From NCBI RefSeq assembly GCF_001420005.1, contig NZ_LJAK01000002.1, positions 1 to 64,000 of the forward strand: DNA of 64,000 bases, in the 5' to 3' direction. Source of the stretch: Loktanella sp. 3ANDIMAR09 (lineage in GTDB: Bacteria > Pseudomonadota > Alphaproteobacteria > Rhodobacterales > Rhodobacteraceae). Each line of letters begins with the position of its first letter. Within the stretch, counting starts at the first letter, position 1. A program made the position numbers and the translations under genes. The notes under the pieces were generated by a model that had not been told where the DNA came from, made no database searches, and worked only from the letters and a program-made list of their open reading frames with translations. Below are positions 42,701 to 50,994 of the stretch, piece after piece.

Positions 42701-42917
42701 GGGTGACCTCGTCCGAGGCATTCAGCAGACCAGCGACACCGTCCAGCGCCAATGACACCGCTGCAAATCGTTGCAAAATTGCTGCCTTGCTGTCGGCAGT
42801 CATCGATTCAAAAGCGGTCGCGGTGCGTTTGCTTGCCAGGTCGTAGGTCAGCCACGTCGTAAAGATCGTCAGGGCAATCGTGACCGGTATGGCCAGCTGT
42901 CGAATGGACGTCTGCAT
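39780..42917 (-). CDS. CHASE-PAS hybrid sensor histidine kinase
   Basis: 1045 aa. Membrane segment near 9-26, periplasmic CHASE domain about 70-285 (ASLDIARNLPAVSGIGLIQP, DIAFEVNRYTAAVNARDRG), second membrane segment about 293-315, then three PAS domains (about 330-430, 445-560, 570-690), HisKA with His706 in ATVSHELRTPLTS, HATPase (about 810-915) and a C-terminal REC domain with Asp984 in VIIDWELKDGD. Hybrid architecture needs an Hpt, such as the one at 37824. CHASE suggests a small extracellular ligand. Confidence 0.95.
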   Translation of the reverse strand: MQTSIRQLAIPVTIALTIFTTWLTYDLASKRTATAFESMTADSKAAILQRFAAVSLALDGVAGLLNASDEVTQQDWIDYVASLDIARNLPAVSGIGLIQPVDRGNLTEFLNAARQDNVGEIVIHPIRERPDKMVIRHIEPYQPNAKARGLDIAFEVNRYTAAVNARDRGLTKLTGPLALVQGGNDQVGFLMLRPRYAGGMPRETLMERRAAFLDWVYAPIFAENLLTGLTAGQDQMFTMTIYDSADPGTPIFGQQPYAEATYSRSASLRVYGRQWNIVWASTPLFSQAQGHHVAWLVLAGGAFITILLIGYVSAITKSEVLANRQIISNEDRNRAIVDNAVFGVLVLNQQGRIISANTAAKALLGMNDDTLEGQRLRDLLTTQDLTNDWTFAEATYALNSGQTLYLELQRNTWRAADGEIRHTVILRDVTAQTESADKLRKTEERWNLALSGADIGVFDLNPQTRLHMVSNTWRRLMEIDPDMPMEQVHEAFNARIHPDDRAHLNAAYLDCISGRKPRSIAEFRVKFADGSWRYMKSDAVVVERDAEGRALRMIGAQTDIQAQRDLQDALQASEERIRLAQAHAPVSMVIIDGDGNLTDPNGAMASLTGRSRAELSQMQLSDLFGPAEGADIVRAVINLQGCTEKTYRGEHKITQPNGDVRWGVVKVSWAPNPNARADLFVMQISDVTQEKEAARIKSEFVATVSHELRTPLTSIKGAIGLMAKAGPNAPPRLLDIAQSNVDRLIYLVNDILDLEKISAGKLDFDIRPQVGVAMAQQAIEQNAPYAERHGVSLQVQDDTRGAMVHADVDRVLQVLTNLLSNACKYAPLGSQIVLGLSRRGTDLRFSVTDHGPGVPDSFRAHIFKPFSQADSSDTRTKGGTGLGLNISRQIVENMGGQIGFDSVPGHTEFWFTCPIADGLAPVNVQIAQPKINVRKRILHLEDDKDFAEILKLSLQDFADVQVVQSLAEVRKTMFDGLFDTVIIDWELKDGDAAEVVDALVNAQPQARFVVLSSHDRQNIDKRISLSLTKSRKCVEQVVMQLRDVA

Positions 42918-42932
42918 CGCAACCCCTTGTTT

Positions 42933-42949
42933 CGGGACCTCATGTCCCG
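42933..42949. promoter_or_regulatory. Dyad upstream of hybrid kinase
   Basis: Inverted repeat CGGGAC-N5-GTCCCG 16 bases upstream of the kinase ATG (minus strand). It may be an operator or a leader hairpin. No partner site recognised. Confidence 0.3.
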
Positions 42950-43047
42950 TTGCAACTTACGGTAGTGATACCGCGCGGCTGTGGCAGACGATTTGCCAGA
43001 TCATTATGACTTTTTTCGGACCTGTGGCGGGCAGGCCTAAACATTTA

Positions 43048-44400
43048 TCAAGATGAGGTGCCAACCTCGGGGTCTGGTGGCAATCTGTTGCGGATCAACG
43101 CCGTGACATCGACCTGCGCACCCAAGCGTGCGGCCAGCAGGAACACGCCGCCGAATTTGCGTTGCAGCAACAGGACCTCGATCGAGAGCGGGGGCGGCAC
43201 GAATCCCGCTTCGGCGAGGGCCATGCCTTCGGCCTGCATCTGGCGGGACATGCTGCGGTCGCTGAAATCGTATCGCGGTGTGTCACCCAGCGCGGCAAAG
43301 ACCGTTCGCATCATGGCCATGATGCGGTCGCGGTGGTGGTCAGCGGTCTGTGTCGTCAGAAACCCGATGTCGCCTGCGGCCTGTGCCATTGCATCAACGT
43401 CATCGCGCAGTCCTGCGCTGATCAACCGGGCGTAATTTCGGGCGGTTTGCGCGGAAATGCCCTGTGCCGCGCCGAAATCCAGCAATATGATCCGGCCCGT
43501 GTCCGGATCGTATTGGTAATTCGCGAAATTCGGATCGGTCTGCATCTGACCAAAGACGAACAATTCCTGCAATGTCAGGTCAATCAGGTCGGCGGCAACC
43601 CGGTCACGCACCAGTTGCGGCTGGTCAATGATGCTCTCGACCGGAACGCCTGACACGAAATCCATGCTCAGGATCTGTGGCGTGCTCCAGTCGGGATGAC
43701 ATCGCGGCACGACGAAACGTGAATCATCCGCCAGCAAATCGCCGAAACGGGTCAACTGGCCTGCTTCGCGGGCGTAGTCGGTTTCCTGATGCAGCTGATT
43801 GCGGGCCTCGGCCAGATAGGGGCCCAGCTCGAACCCCTTGGGCAACAATCCGGACATGCGCATCAATGCGCCCACATTGGCAACATCGCTGTCGATGCTG
43901 TCGGCCACGCCGGGATATTGCACCTTGATCGCCAGATCGCGCCCGTCGCGCAGTTGTGCCCTGTGCACCTGCCCGATCGAGGCCGCGGCGATGGGCCTGA
44001 CATCAAAGGATTTGAACTGCGCCAGCCAGTTGGCGGGCCACTGAGTGTTCAGCACCTTTTTCAACTGGGCGGGCGGCATGTAGTGTGCATCGTCGCGCAG
44101 CCGGGCCATGATCTGCGACAATTCCGGCGGCAGAACATCACCTGTATCCATCGAGATGAGCTGCCCCATCTTCATCGCCGCGCCGCGCATCTTGGCCAGC
44201 TGGTCTGCGACACGGGTGATGTTGGCAGGTGTCAGCATCAGTCCGCGCAAGGTCGGGCGCTGGCCGCGACCCAGTTGTGCAGCACCGTTTACCGCCATGT
44301 TGCCCGCTATTCCGGCTGTCATCGATCCCAGTCGGCCCAGCCGGGATAACCTGTGGGCAGGCACGGACAGCGGGCGGGATGTCTTGGGATCATTGCGCAT
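43048..44400 (-). CDS. ABC1/AarF (UbiB-like) atypical kinase
   Basis: 450 aa. UbiB/ADCK signature KxGQ motif in RGAAMKMGQLISMD, then VLPPELSQIMARLRDDAHYM, an Ala-rich loop FDVRPIAAASIGQVHRAQLR, ATP-binding VKVQYPG-type (DLAIKVQYPGVADSID), catalytic region FVFGQMQTDPNFANYQYDPD and IILLDFGAA. The family supports coenzyme Q biosynthesis or lipid homeostasis. Roseobacters often hold two family members, so this need not be the main ubiB. Confidence 0.9.
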   Translation of the reverse strand: MRNDPKTSRPLSVPAHRLSRLGRLGSMTAGIAGNMAVNGAAQLGRGQRPTLRGLMLTPANITRVADQLAKMRGAAMKMGQLISMDTGDVLPPELSQIMARLRDDAHYMPPAQLKKVLNTQWPANWLAQFKSFDVRPIAAASIGQVHRAQLRDGRDLAIKVQYPGVADSIDSDVANVGALMRMSGLLPKGFELGPYLAEARNQLHQETDYAREAGQLTRFGDLLADDSRFVVPRCHPDWSTPQILSMDFVSGVPVESIIDQPQLVRDRVAADLIDLTLQELFVFGQMQTDPNFANYQYDPDTGRIILLDFGAAQGISAQTARNYARLISAGLRDDVDAMAQAAGDIGFLTTQTADHHRDRIMAMMRTVFAALGDTPRYDFSDRSMSRQMQAEGMALAEAGFVPPPLSIEVLLLQRKFGGVFLLAARLGAQVDVTALIRNRLPPDPEVGTSS

Positions 44401-44497
44401 GGCAGACAGTTAGCCGTGTGTCGCGACACGACAATCATATACCGCGCCGCGGACTGCGACAAATTCGCAAACTGTCTGAAATTTCAGGGGAAAACCG

Positions 44498-44572
44498 TGG
44501 CAGCCCGTAGGGGAATCGAACCCCTCTTTCCAGGTTGAAAACCTGGCGTCCTAACCGATAGACGAACGGGCC
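44498..44572 (-). tRNA. tRNA-Glu (UUC), CCA encoded
   Basis: 75 bases on the minus strand. Cloverleaf: acceptor GGCCCGU paired with ACGGGCU (a G-U closing pair), D arm CGTCTATCGGTTAGGACG, anticodon stem CCAGG/CCTGG with loop TTTTCAA giving anticodon UUC, T arm GGGGTTCGATTCCCC, discriminator G and genomic CCA. Confidence 0.96.
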
Positions 44573-44587
44573 ACGCTTGGTGAGGGC

Positions 44588-44616
44588 CTTTTAGGCAAGC
44601 CACGGGGTGGGGGCAA
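44588..44616 (-). promoter_or_regulatory. Promoter of tRNA-Glu
   Basis: Minus strand TTGCCC (44616-44611), 17-base spacer, TAAAAG (44593-44588), with the tRNA starting 16 bases after the -10. It lies between the recJ stop and the tRNA. Confidence 0.55.
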
Positions 44617-44637
44617 GAGACATTTTGCACCCTTTCG

Positions 44638-46413
44638 TTAAAAAGTTTCGACGGCCCCTACGTCAGCTGCTGCGGCATCCTCGAGCCGCAGTTGTGGCGA
44701 GGTGCGGCCCTGCCATGTGTTGATTTCCAGCTTGCCGGCCAGATGGAAACGCGCACCGCCGTGGCCTGTCAGCGCAGGACCCATCGGACCGTCCATCGCG
44801 CCAAAGGCAATCGCGTCGATGCGGGTTCCCAGACCGTCGCCAAAGGTGATTTTCAAGTGGCCGGTGCCGACGGCCTTGGCAAACAGAATCTGGCTATCGG
44901 GAAAGGCAAAGCGCGGGGCGGGCGCACCTGCGCCAAAGGGGCCCGCCTGTTCGATCTGGTGGATCAGGTCCACCGTCGCGGCACCGGGCATCAGCACGCC
45001 ATCAAGGCGCAGGTCGGCCGGTCCCAGTGCGCCCGCACCTTGTCGGTCGAGCAGGGTCGCGATCCTGTCCATTGCCGCCTCCAGCCCGTCCTCTGCCACG
45101 GTCAGGCCGGCGGCCATCTTGTGACCGCCGCCTTTCAGCAGCAGGCCCTCTGCCGCGACGCGTTGAATGACGGCGCCCAGGTCAATGCCGCTGACGGACC
45201 GCCCGGATCCTTTGCCGATACCATCATCCAGCCCGATGACGATGGCGGGGCGGTTCGTCGCCTCTTTCAGCCTGGCGGCCACGATGCCGACGACGCCGGG
45301 ATGCCAGCCTGCGCCTGCGGCCCAGACCAGCGGTGCATCCAGACCGCGTGCCGTGGCCTGTTCCAAGGCCGCCTCGCGCACACGCGCCTCGATGTCGCGT
45401 CGTTCCGTGTTCAACAGGTCCAGCCGTTCGGCCAGCGCCTGCGCCTCATGGGGGTCATCTGTCGCGAGGAGCCGGGCGCCAAGGTCAGCCGCACCGATGC
45501 GACCGCCTGCGTTGACCCGTGGACCCAGCAGAAACCCAAGGTGATGGGATGTGGGGGCCTGATCCAGCCCGGCCACATCCGCCAGCGCCGTGATGCCGAC
45601 CCGGTCGCGGCGGGCCATGACCACCAGCCCCTGCCGTACCAGCGCACGGTTCACCCCGACCAGCGGGGCGACGTCGGCCACGGTCGCCAGGGCCACCAGA
45701 TCCAGCATCGCCATCAGGTCGGGACCGCTTGCGCCGTCCGCCTTCATCAGGCGGTTCACCTCGACCAGCAGCAGGAACACCACGGATGCTGCGCACAGGT
45801 GGGCCAGCGTGCCGTCCTCGTCCTGCCGGTTCGGGTTCACGACGGCCACGGCGGGAGGCAGTGTGTCCGTCCCCAGATGGTGATCCAGCACGATCACGTC
45901 CGCGCCGCGGGCCGCCGCAATCGGGCCGTGGGACAGGGTTCCGCAATCGACGCAGATGATCAGATCATGATCACGGGCCAGCGCCGCCATCGCCGCATCG
46001 TTGGGGCCATAACCTTCGTCGATGCGGTCCGGGATATAGAGTGTGGCCCGCAGGCCCATCTGGCGCAGCCAGACCAGCAGAAGTGCGGCGGAGGACCCGC
46101 CATCCACATCGTAGTCCGCAAAAATCGCGATGCGTTCGCGGGATTTGACCGCCGCCAGAAACCGCGCGGCGGCGACATCCATATCGCGCAGGCTGCGGGG
46201 ATCCGGCAGCAGCTCGCGCAAGGTCGGTGCCAGAAACCCTGCCGCCTCTTCGGGGGGGACGCCGCGTCGCACCAGCGTGCGGCACAGGGCAGGCGGCAGG
46301 GATGTGATCTGCGCCATCGCCTCTGACTGGCGGTCTTCTTCGGCACCGGGTCCGATCCAGCGCCGTCCGGTCAAGGATGCATTGACGCCGAGGTATGCGG
46401 CTGTTGTGGTCAT
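44638..46413 (-). CDS. recJ: Single-stranded-DNA exonuclease RecJ
   Basis: 591 aa. DHH-family motifs: FADYDVDGGSSAALL (motif I), DRIDEGYGPN, VLDHHLGTD (DHH, motif III), then DHHA1-type GGGHKMAAGLTVAEDGLEAA and an OB-like end (RFHLAGKLEINTWQGRTSPQ, LRLEDAA). It digests ssDNA 5' to 3' in recombination and repair. It shares strand and order with glpX and hom. Confidence 0.96.
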   Translation of the reverse strand: MTTTAAYLGVNASLTGRRWIGPGAEEDRQSEAMAQITSLPPALCRTLVRRGVPPEEAAGFLAPTLRELLPDPRSLRDMDVAAARFLAAVKSRERIAIFADYDVDGGSSAALLLVWLRQMGLRATLYIPDRIDEGYGPNDAAMAALARDHDLIICVDCGTLSHGPIAAARGADVIVLDHHLGTDTLPPAVAVVNPNRQDEDGTLAHLCAASVVFLLLVEVNRLMKADGASGPDLMAMLDLVALATVADVAPLVGVNRALVRQGLVVMARRDRVGITALADVAGLDQAPTSHHLGFLLGPRVNAGGRIGAADLGARLLATDDPHEAQALAERLDLLNTERRDIEARVREAALEQATARGLDAPLVWAAGAGWHPGVVGIVAARLKEATNRPAIVIGLDDGIGKGSGRSVSGIDLGAVIQRVAAEGLLLKGGGHKMAAGLTVAEDGLEAAMDRIATLLDRQGAGALGPADLRLDGVLMPGAATVDLIHQIEQAGPFGAGAPAPRFAFPDSQILFAKAVGTGHLKITFGDGLGTRIDAIAFGAMDGPMGPALTGHGGARFHLAGKLEINTWQGRTSPQLRLEDAAAADVGAVETF

Positions 46414-46470
46414 GCGGTGTCCTGCCTGATCTGGTGATCCGGCCGGGGGGCCGGGCAGGGACGTCCTATC

Positions 46471-47436
46471 CTAGCTGACCGGGCGACGATAGCGCATTTG
46501 CCGGATCGACCCGCTGCGCGACCGCATCAACAGGGTCTCGACCGACACGAAATTTCCCTCGCGGCGCACGCCTGCCAGCAGGCTGCCGTCGGTGACACCT
46601 GTCGCTGCAAAGATCACATCGTCAGTCACCATGTCGTCACGGTTATAGACGCGGTCGAAATCGGTGATCCCGGCCTTGGTGGCGCGGCCCCGTTCGTCGT
46701 CATTGCGGAACATCAGCCGGCCCATGATCTGCCCGCCAAGGCATTTCAGGGCCGCTGCCGCCAGCACACCCTCGGGTGCGCCGCCAGAGCCCATGTACAT
46801 GTCGATTCCCGTGCGGGTGCTGTCCGCGCAATGCATCACGCCAGCGACATCGCCATCGGTGATCAGCCGGATGGCTGCCCCCGTGGACCGGATCGCCTGG
46901 ATCATATCCTCGTGTCTGGGGCGTTCCAGCACGCAAACGGTAACTTCTGCAGGCTTGCAGCCCTTGGCCCTGGCCAGTGCCTTGACCCGTGTGGCCGGGT
47001 CCATGTCCAGTGTCACGACACCTGCGGCATAGCCCGGACCGACGGCCAGTTTGTCCATGTAGACATCGGGCGCATGCAGCATCGACCCACGCGGCCCCAT
47101 GGCAATGACAGCCAGCGCATTGGCCATGTCCTTGGCGGTCAGCGTGGTCCCTTCGAGTGGATCAAGCGCGATATCGACCGCAGGACCGGCCCCGGTGCCG
47201 ACATCCTCACCGATATAGAGCATGGGTGCCTCGTCGCGTTCACCCTCGCCGATGACGACGGTGCCTGCGATGGCCAGACGGTTGAGCGCGCCGCGCATGG
47301 CATCGACCGCAGCCTGATCCGCTGCCTTTTCGTCGCCGCGTCCGATCAGGGGATGACAGGCGATGGCGGCGGCCTCTGATACGCGGGCCAGCGCAAGGGA
47401 CAGCATTTGGTCGTCAAAGGTCGCAGCGTCGGTCAT
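46471..47436 (-). CDS. glpX: Class II fructose-1,6-bisphosphatase GlpX
   Basis: 321 aa from ATG 47436 with AGGAAG upstream; a longer frame to 47481 lacks support. Motifs: VVIGEGERDEAPMLYIGEDV, DIALDPLEGTT (metal/substrate), ALIRS-type QAIRSTGAAIRLITDGDVAG, MGSGGAPEGVLAAAALKCLG, and RNDDERGRA. Hydrolyses fructose 1,6-bisphosphate in gluconeogenesis. Confidence 0.96.
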   Translation of the reverse strand: MTDAATFDDQMLSLALARVSEAAAIACHPLIGRGDEKAADQAAVDAMRGALNRLAIAGTVVIGEGERDEAPMLYIGEDVGTGAGPAVDIALDPLEGTTLTAKDMANALAVIAMGPRGSMLHAPDVYMDKLAVGPGYAAGVVTLDMDPATRVKALARAKGCKPAEVTVCVLERPRHEDMIQAIRSTGAAIRLITDGDVAGVMHCADSTRTGIDMYMGSGGAPEGVLAAAALKCLGGQIMGRLMFRNDDERGRATKAGITDFDRVYNRDDMVTDDVIFAATGVTDGSLLAGVRREGNFVSVETLLMRSRSGSIRQMRYRRPVS

Positions 47437-47529
47437 CGGATCTTCCTGTGTTGTGCGGGCGCGACCTAGCCCGTGCAACATGACATCAGCAAGACCGAGA
47501 ACGCTAACAGTCGTCCACGACCCGGCGCG

Positions 47530-48816
47530 TCAGACTGTTTCGATGCGGATCGCGACAGGGGTCTGGGTCAGCACGCCCGTGCTGTCAAAGCGGGCCATAG
47601 CCTCGTCCAGTGCTGTGCGCGTCGTCTTGTGCGTGACGATCAGCACGGGCGCCGCGGTATCGGCGTGATCATACTGGCGCATCCGGTCGATGCTGACGCC
47701 CGCATCGCCAAGGATCGTCGCGACCTTGGCCAATGCGCCGGGTTTGTCCAGCAGTTGCAGGCGCAGGTAATAGGGGGCGGGGACCGCCGCCTGTGCCGCG
47801 CGGGCCTTGCGCAACGTGCTGGCGGGCTGGCCAAAGGTGGACAGGCGCGACCCGCGTGCAATGTCCATCACGTCACCCATGATGGCGCTGGCCGTGGGGC
47901 CTTCGCCCGCACCCGCACCGCGCATCACGATCTGGCCGACGGCGTCGCCTTCGAGGACGACCATGTTGGTGCCGCCCGACAGTTGCCCAAGTGGCGAAGT
48001 ATCGGGCACAAGGCAGGGCGACATGCGCTGTTCCAGACCGCGGCCCGTCAGCTGGGCCACGCCCAGCAGCTTGATCTTGTAGCCCATGTCGGCGGCTTGG
48101 CGGATGTCCTCGATGGTCACGGACCCGATGCCTTCCAGCGCGACGCCGTCGAAATCGACCTGCGTGCCGAATGCGATGGATGACAGCAGCGCCAGCTTGT
48201 GCCCTGCGTCCACGCCGCCCACGTCCAGGTTCGGGTCAGCCTCGAGGTAGCCCAGTGCATTGGCTTCGTCGAAGACCTCCTGATAGGTCAGGCCCGCGTC
48301 TTCCATCCGGGTCAGGATGTAATTGCAGCTGCCGTTCATGACACCCATGATCCGGGTGATGGCGTTGCCGGCAAGACCCTCGGTCAGGGTCTTGACCACC
48401 GGGATGCCGCCTGCGACCGCGGCCTCGAACCGGATGACGCGGCCCGCGGCCTCGGCCGCCACGGCCAGGGCCTGCCCGTGGATCGCGAGCAAAGCCTTGT
48501 TGGCGCTGACCACGTCCTTGCCCCCTGCGATGGCGGCTTCTGTGGTGTCCTTGGCGGGGCCGTCATGGCCGCCCATGACCTCGATCACCACGTCGACGTC
48601 CGACCGGTAGGCCAGTGCCACGGGGTCGTTTTCCCAGGCATATGCGGACAGGTCGACACCGCGATCCTTGTCCCTGGACCGGGCGGAAACCGCGCTGATG
48701 ACGACCGGTCGGCCCGCGCGTGCGGCCAGCAGGTCGGCATGGGCCTGAACGATTTTGACGATCCCTGCGCCGACGGTGCCAAGGCCCGCAATTCCAAGGC
48801 GAAGTGGGTCAGTCAT
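47530..48816 (-). CDS. hom: Homoserine dehydrogenase
   Basis: 428 aa. Rossmann motif LGIAGLGTVGAG, catalytic domain with VSANKALLAIHG, GIPVVKTLTEGLAGNAITRI, MGVMNGSCNYILTRM, and EADPNLDVGGVDAGHKLALL (the conserved Asp/Lys region), then a C-terminal ACT domain (YLRLQLLDKPGALAKVATIL). Converts aspartate semialdehyde to homoserine for threonine and methionine; the ACT domain suggests feedback control. Confidence 0.96.
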   Translation of the reverse strand: MTDPLRLGIAGLGTVGAGIVKIVQAHADLLAARAGRPVVISAVSARSRDKDRGVDLSAYAWENDPVALAYRSDVDVVIEVMGGHDGPAKDTTEAAIAGGKDVVSANKALLAIHGQALAVAAEAAGRVIRFEAAVAGGIPVVKTLTEGLAGNAITRIMGVMNGSCNYILTRMEDAGLTYQEVFDEANALGYLEADPNLDVGGVDAGHKLALLSSIAFGTQVDFDGVALEGIGSVTIEDIRQAADMGYKIKLLGVAQLTGRGLEQRMSPCLVPDTSPLGQLSGGTNMVVLEGDAVGQIVMRGAGAGEGPTASAIMGDVMDIARGSRLSTFGQPASTLRKARAAQAAVPAPYYLRLQLLDKPGALAKVATILGDAGVSIDRMRQYDHADTAAPVLIVTHKTTRTALDEAMARFDSTGVLTQTPVAIRIETV

Positions 48817-48886
48817 GGCGGGCTCCGGTCGTTGATGAGGATTTCGTCAGCCTGTTAGCGAAATCGCGCTGCCACCGCAACGCGGC

Positions 48887-49168
48887 TTAGCGGATGTTGC
48901 GCTGCATGCGGGCGCGTGTCTCTGGTGCGACGACCGGACCACGCAGGGCGGCGGCCCGATTGCGCAGCCTGTCGGCGCTGTCGTCCAGATCCGCGGCGGT
49001 GCGGGCATTGACCCGACCCGGGGCCTGCGCCTGCGCCAGCAATGGGGCCAGGGGCTGCAATTGCGGAAAGGGTGCGGCGGCGGCCTGGGGTGTGATCTGG
49101 CCGACCATTGCAGGCGGTTGCGTGCAGGCCGTCACTGTCAAAAGACCAAGGATCATGAAGGCGCGCAT
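48887..49168 (-). CDS. Small lipoprotein, unknown function
   Basis: 93 aa from ATG 49168. Signal MRAFMILGLLTVTAC has lipobox VTAC (Cys15); the rest is Pro/Gln/Ala-rich and ends in Arg-rich helices (TAADLDDSADRLRNRAAALR). Divergent from the TetR gene with about 90 bases between. A Rhodobacterales-type short lipoprotein by appearance. Confidence 0.75.
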   Translation of the reverse strand: MRAFMILGLLTVTACTQPPAMVGQITPQAAAAPFPQLQPLAPLLAQAQAPGRVNARTAADLDDSADRLRNRAAALRGPVVAPETRARMQRNIR

Positions 49169-49261
49169 GGGCTGTCCATTTGTTTGTCGGATCACATTAG
49201 GCCGACTGGTGCTGCGACGAAACAGCTTTTCAAGCCTGACCGGGTTCCTTTAAATGCGCCC

Positions 49262-49849
49262 ATGGCACGCAAACAAGGCTCTTATGCGGATACGACCGGG
49301 CCGCGGGTGCGCGACGCGGCGCTGCGGCTGATTGCGCAGCACGGGTTTGCGGCGGTGTCGATGCGCCAGATCGCGGGCGAGGTCGGCGTGCAGGCCGGGG
49401 CGCTGTACAACTATATCCCTGACAAGCAGTCGTTGCTGTTCGAACTGCTGGACAGCCACATGTCAGAGGTCATGGAGGCGGCGGCGCAGGCGCGGCTGAG
49501 CGGTACGCCGCTGCAACGCCTGGAGGGGTTTACCCGGTTTCATATCCGGTTCCATCTGCCCCGTCGGGATGCCGTGTTCCTGTCCTACATGGAACTGCGT
49601 AACCTCGCGCCAGAGAATTTCAGCCGTATCGCGGCCAAGCGACGCGCCTATGAGGACAGGCTGGAAATGATTCTGCGCGACGGGGTGGCTGACGGCACAT
49701 TCGCTGTGGATGACACGCGCATCACGACACTGGCTTTGATTGCCCAACTGACGGGGATCACCAATTGGTATGACCCCGCCGGCCGCCTGACGCTGACAGA
49801 GATCGAAACGATCTACTGCGCGTTGGTGCGCAAATCCGTCGAGGCCTGA
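49262..49849 (+). CDS. TetR-family transcriptional regulator
   Basis: 195 aa from ATG 49262. N-terminal HTH: RVRDAALRLIAQHGFAAVSM with RQIAGEVGVQAGALYNYIPD (about 15-58). The C-terminal ligand domain is helical (FHIRFHLPRRDAVFLSYMEL, RITTLALIAQLTGITNWYDP), as in TetR_C members near fatty-acid or acyl-CoA genes. No target genes lie in the same direction, so the regulon is not known. Confidence 0.93.
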   Translation: MARKQGSYADTTGPRVRDAALRLIAQHGFAAVSMRQIAGEVGVQAGALYNYIPDKQSLLFELLDSHMSEVMEAAAQARLSGTPLQRLEGFTRFHIRFHLPRRDAVFLSYMELRNLAPENFSRIAAKRRAYEDRLEMILRDGVADGTFAVDDTRITTLALIAQLTGITNWYDPAGRLTLTEIETIYCALVRKSVEA

Positions 49850-49864
49850 GGCCGGAACATCAGC

Positions 49865-50464
49865 TCAGCACAGATCGGTCAGCGGATTGCTTGGGTTGTT
49901 GTTGAAGCAGACGTTCACATCGCGCGGTGCTGCAAAGGTGAATGTCGGGATCGTCGTGACCGGCAGCGCCTTCAGGGCGGGGGCATGGGTCGTCCACGTT
50001 TCCACGATGATCAGGCGACCGCCATCGTTCGTGATCGGCAGATCATTCACAAGGCTGGACATATCCTGATCCGTCAGCGGTGCCCGGTCCGTGCCACGGA
50101 CCTCTGACCAGACGACGTGATAGTGTGGCGTCGCATCCAGAAACCCGGTCAGATCGTCCTTTGTGTGATAGCGGACGACGGTCACACGCAGGCCCGGCGA
50201 CTTGTCATGCAGGTTCATGAACTTTTGCAGCTCGTACATCGAATCGATGTAGGTGTCGTTCACAAGTGCACGTTCGCGGCTCAGGGTATCTGCGATGGTC
50301 AGTCCCGTCTTGATGCTGGTCGCCTCGACCCGGAACGCATCGAAATAGACGAGCGTTCCGAACAGCCCCCACAGCAAGAGTGGCGACATGAACAACAGCT
50401 CGATCGGGGCATTGCCATCCTCGCGCTGAACCAGTCGGCGTAGCGCGCGTCCAAGGCGGGTCAT
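49865..50464 (-). CDS. TadE-like pilus-assembly protein
   Basis: 199 aa. After a basic start (LGRALRRLVQREDGNAPIEL) comes one membrane segment (LLFMSPLLLWGLFGTLVYFD). This is the TadE/TadF pattern: charged N-terminus with Glu before the hydrophobic helix, processed by a prepilin-type peptidase. The rest is outside. It is the last of three overlapping genes. Confidence 0.78.
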   Translation of the reverse strand: MTRLGRALRRLVQREDGNAPIELLFMSPLLLWGLFGTLVYFDAFRVEATSIKTGLTIADTLSRERALVNDTYIDSMYELQKFMNLHDKSPGLRVTVVRYHTKDDLTGFLDATPHYHVVWSEVRGTDRAPLTDQDMSSLVNDLPITNDGGRLIIVETWTTHAPALKALPVTTIPTFTFAAPRDVNVCFNNNPSNPLTDLC

Positions 50465-50994
50465 TGATAGGGCTCCACGACATAGGAACTTGCGGCACGC
50501 AGGGCGTAGTATTCCTGGCCCGGTTCCACGACCTTGCGGCCGACACCCGCATAGTTGAACGTCGGATCAAACAGGACGCAGACCCGCAGGATCATCAGGT
50601 CGTTGTTTTCAAGAGAGCCAATCGGGAAATCGGTTTCTTCTTCCTCGCGGTCGCGGCAGGGTGCGCTGGCGGCTGGTGTCACCCAGTTGCGCGGATCAAC
50701 CTTGATCATCTCGAGCCTGATGTCGCGTTCGCAATTTTCGATGACCTTGGAATAATAGCAGATCCGCGCGGTCAGATCGTCATGGGTCGGTTTTTTCAGA
50801 TAGCCGACACGGACATCGCGCACCGCCAGGTCCAGTGCACGGTCCACCATCACCTGGCGCACGGAATGCACCTGAATCTCGAAAGCGTTGACGAAAATGA
50901 AAAAGAAGGCGGGTGCAACGATGAGAAACGGAACGCTGGCAGAACCGTCCTCTGGGCGAAGACGCTCCATGACCTTGCGGATGAACGCGATCAT
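50461..50994 (-). CDS. TadE/TadF-like membrane protein
   Basis: 177 aa. Starts MIAFIRKVMERLRPEDGSAS, then a membrane segment (VPFLIVAPAFFFIFVNAFEI); the exported part has four Cys (ICYYSKVIENCERDI, PCRD, RVCVLF). Pseudopilin-like organisation as for its neighbour. Joined by ATGA overlaps to both genes. Confidence 0.78.
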   Translation of the reverse strand: MIAFIRKVMERLRPEDGSASVPFLIVAPAFFFIFVNAFEIQVHSVRQVMVDRALDLAVRDVRVGYLKKPTHDDLTARICYYSKVIENCERDIRLEMIKVDPRNWVTPAASAPCRDREEEETDFPIGSLENNDLMILRVCVLFDPTFNYAGVGRKVVEPGQEYYALRAASSYVVEPYQ

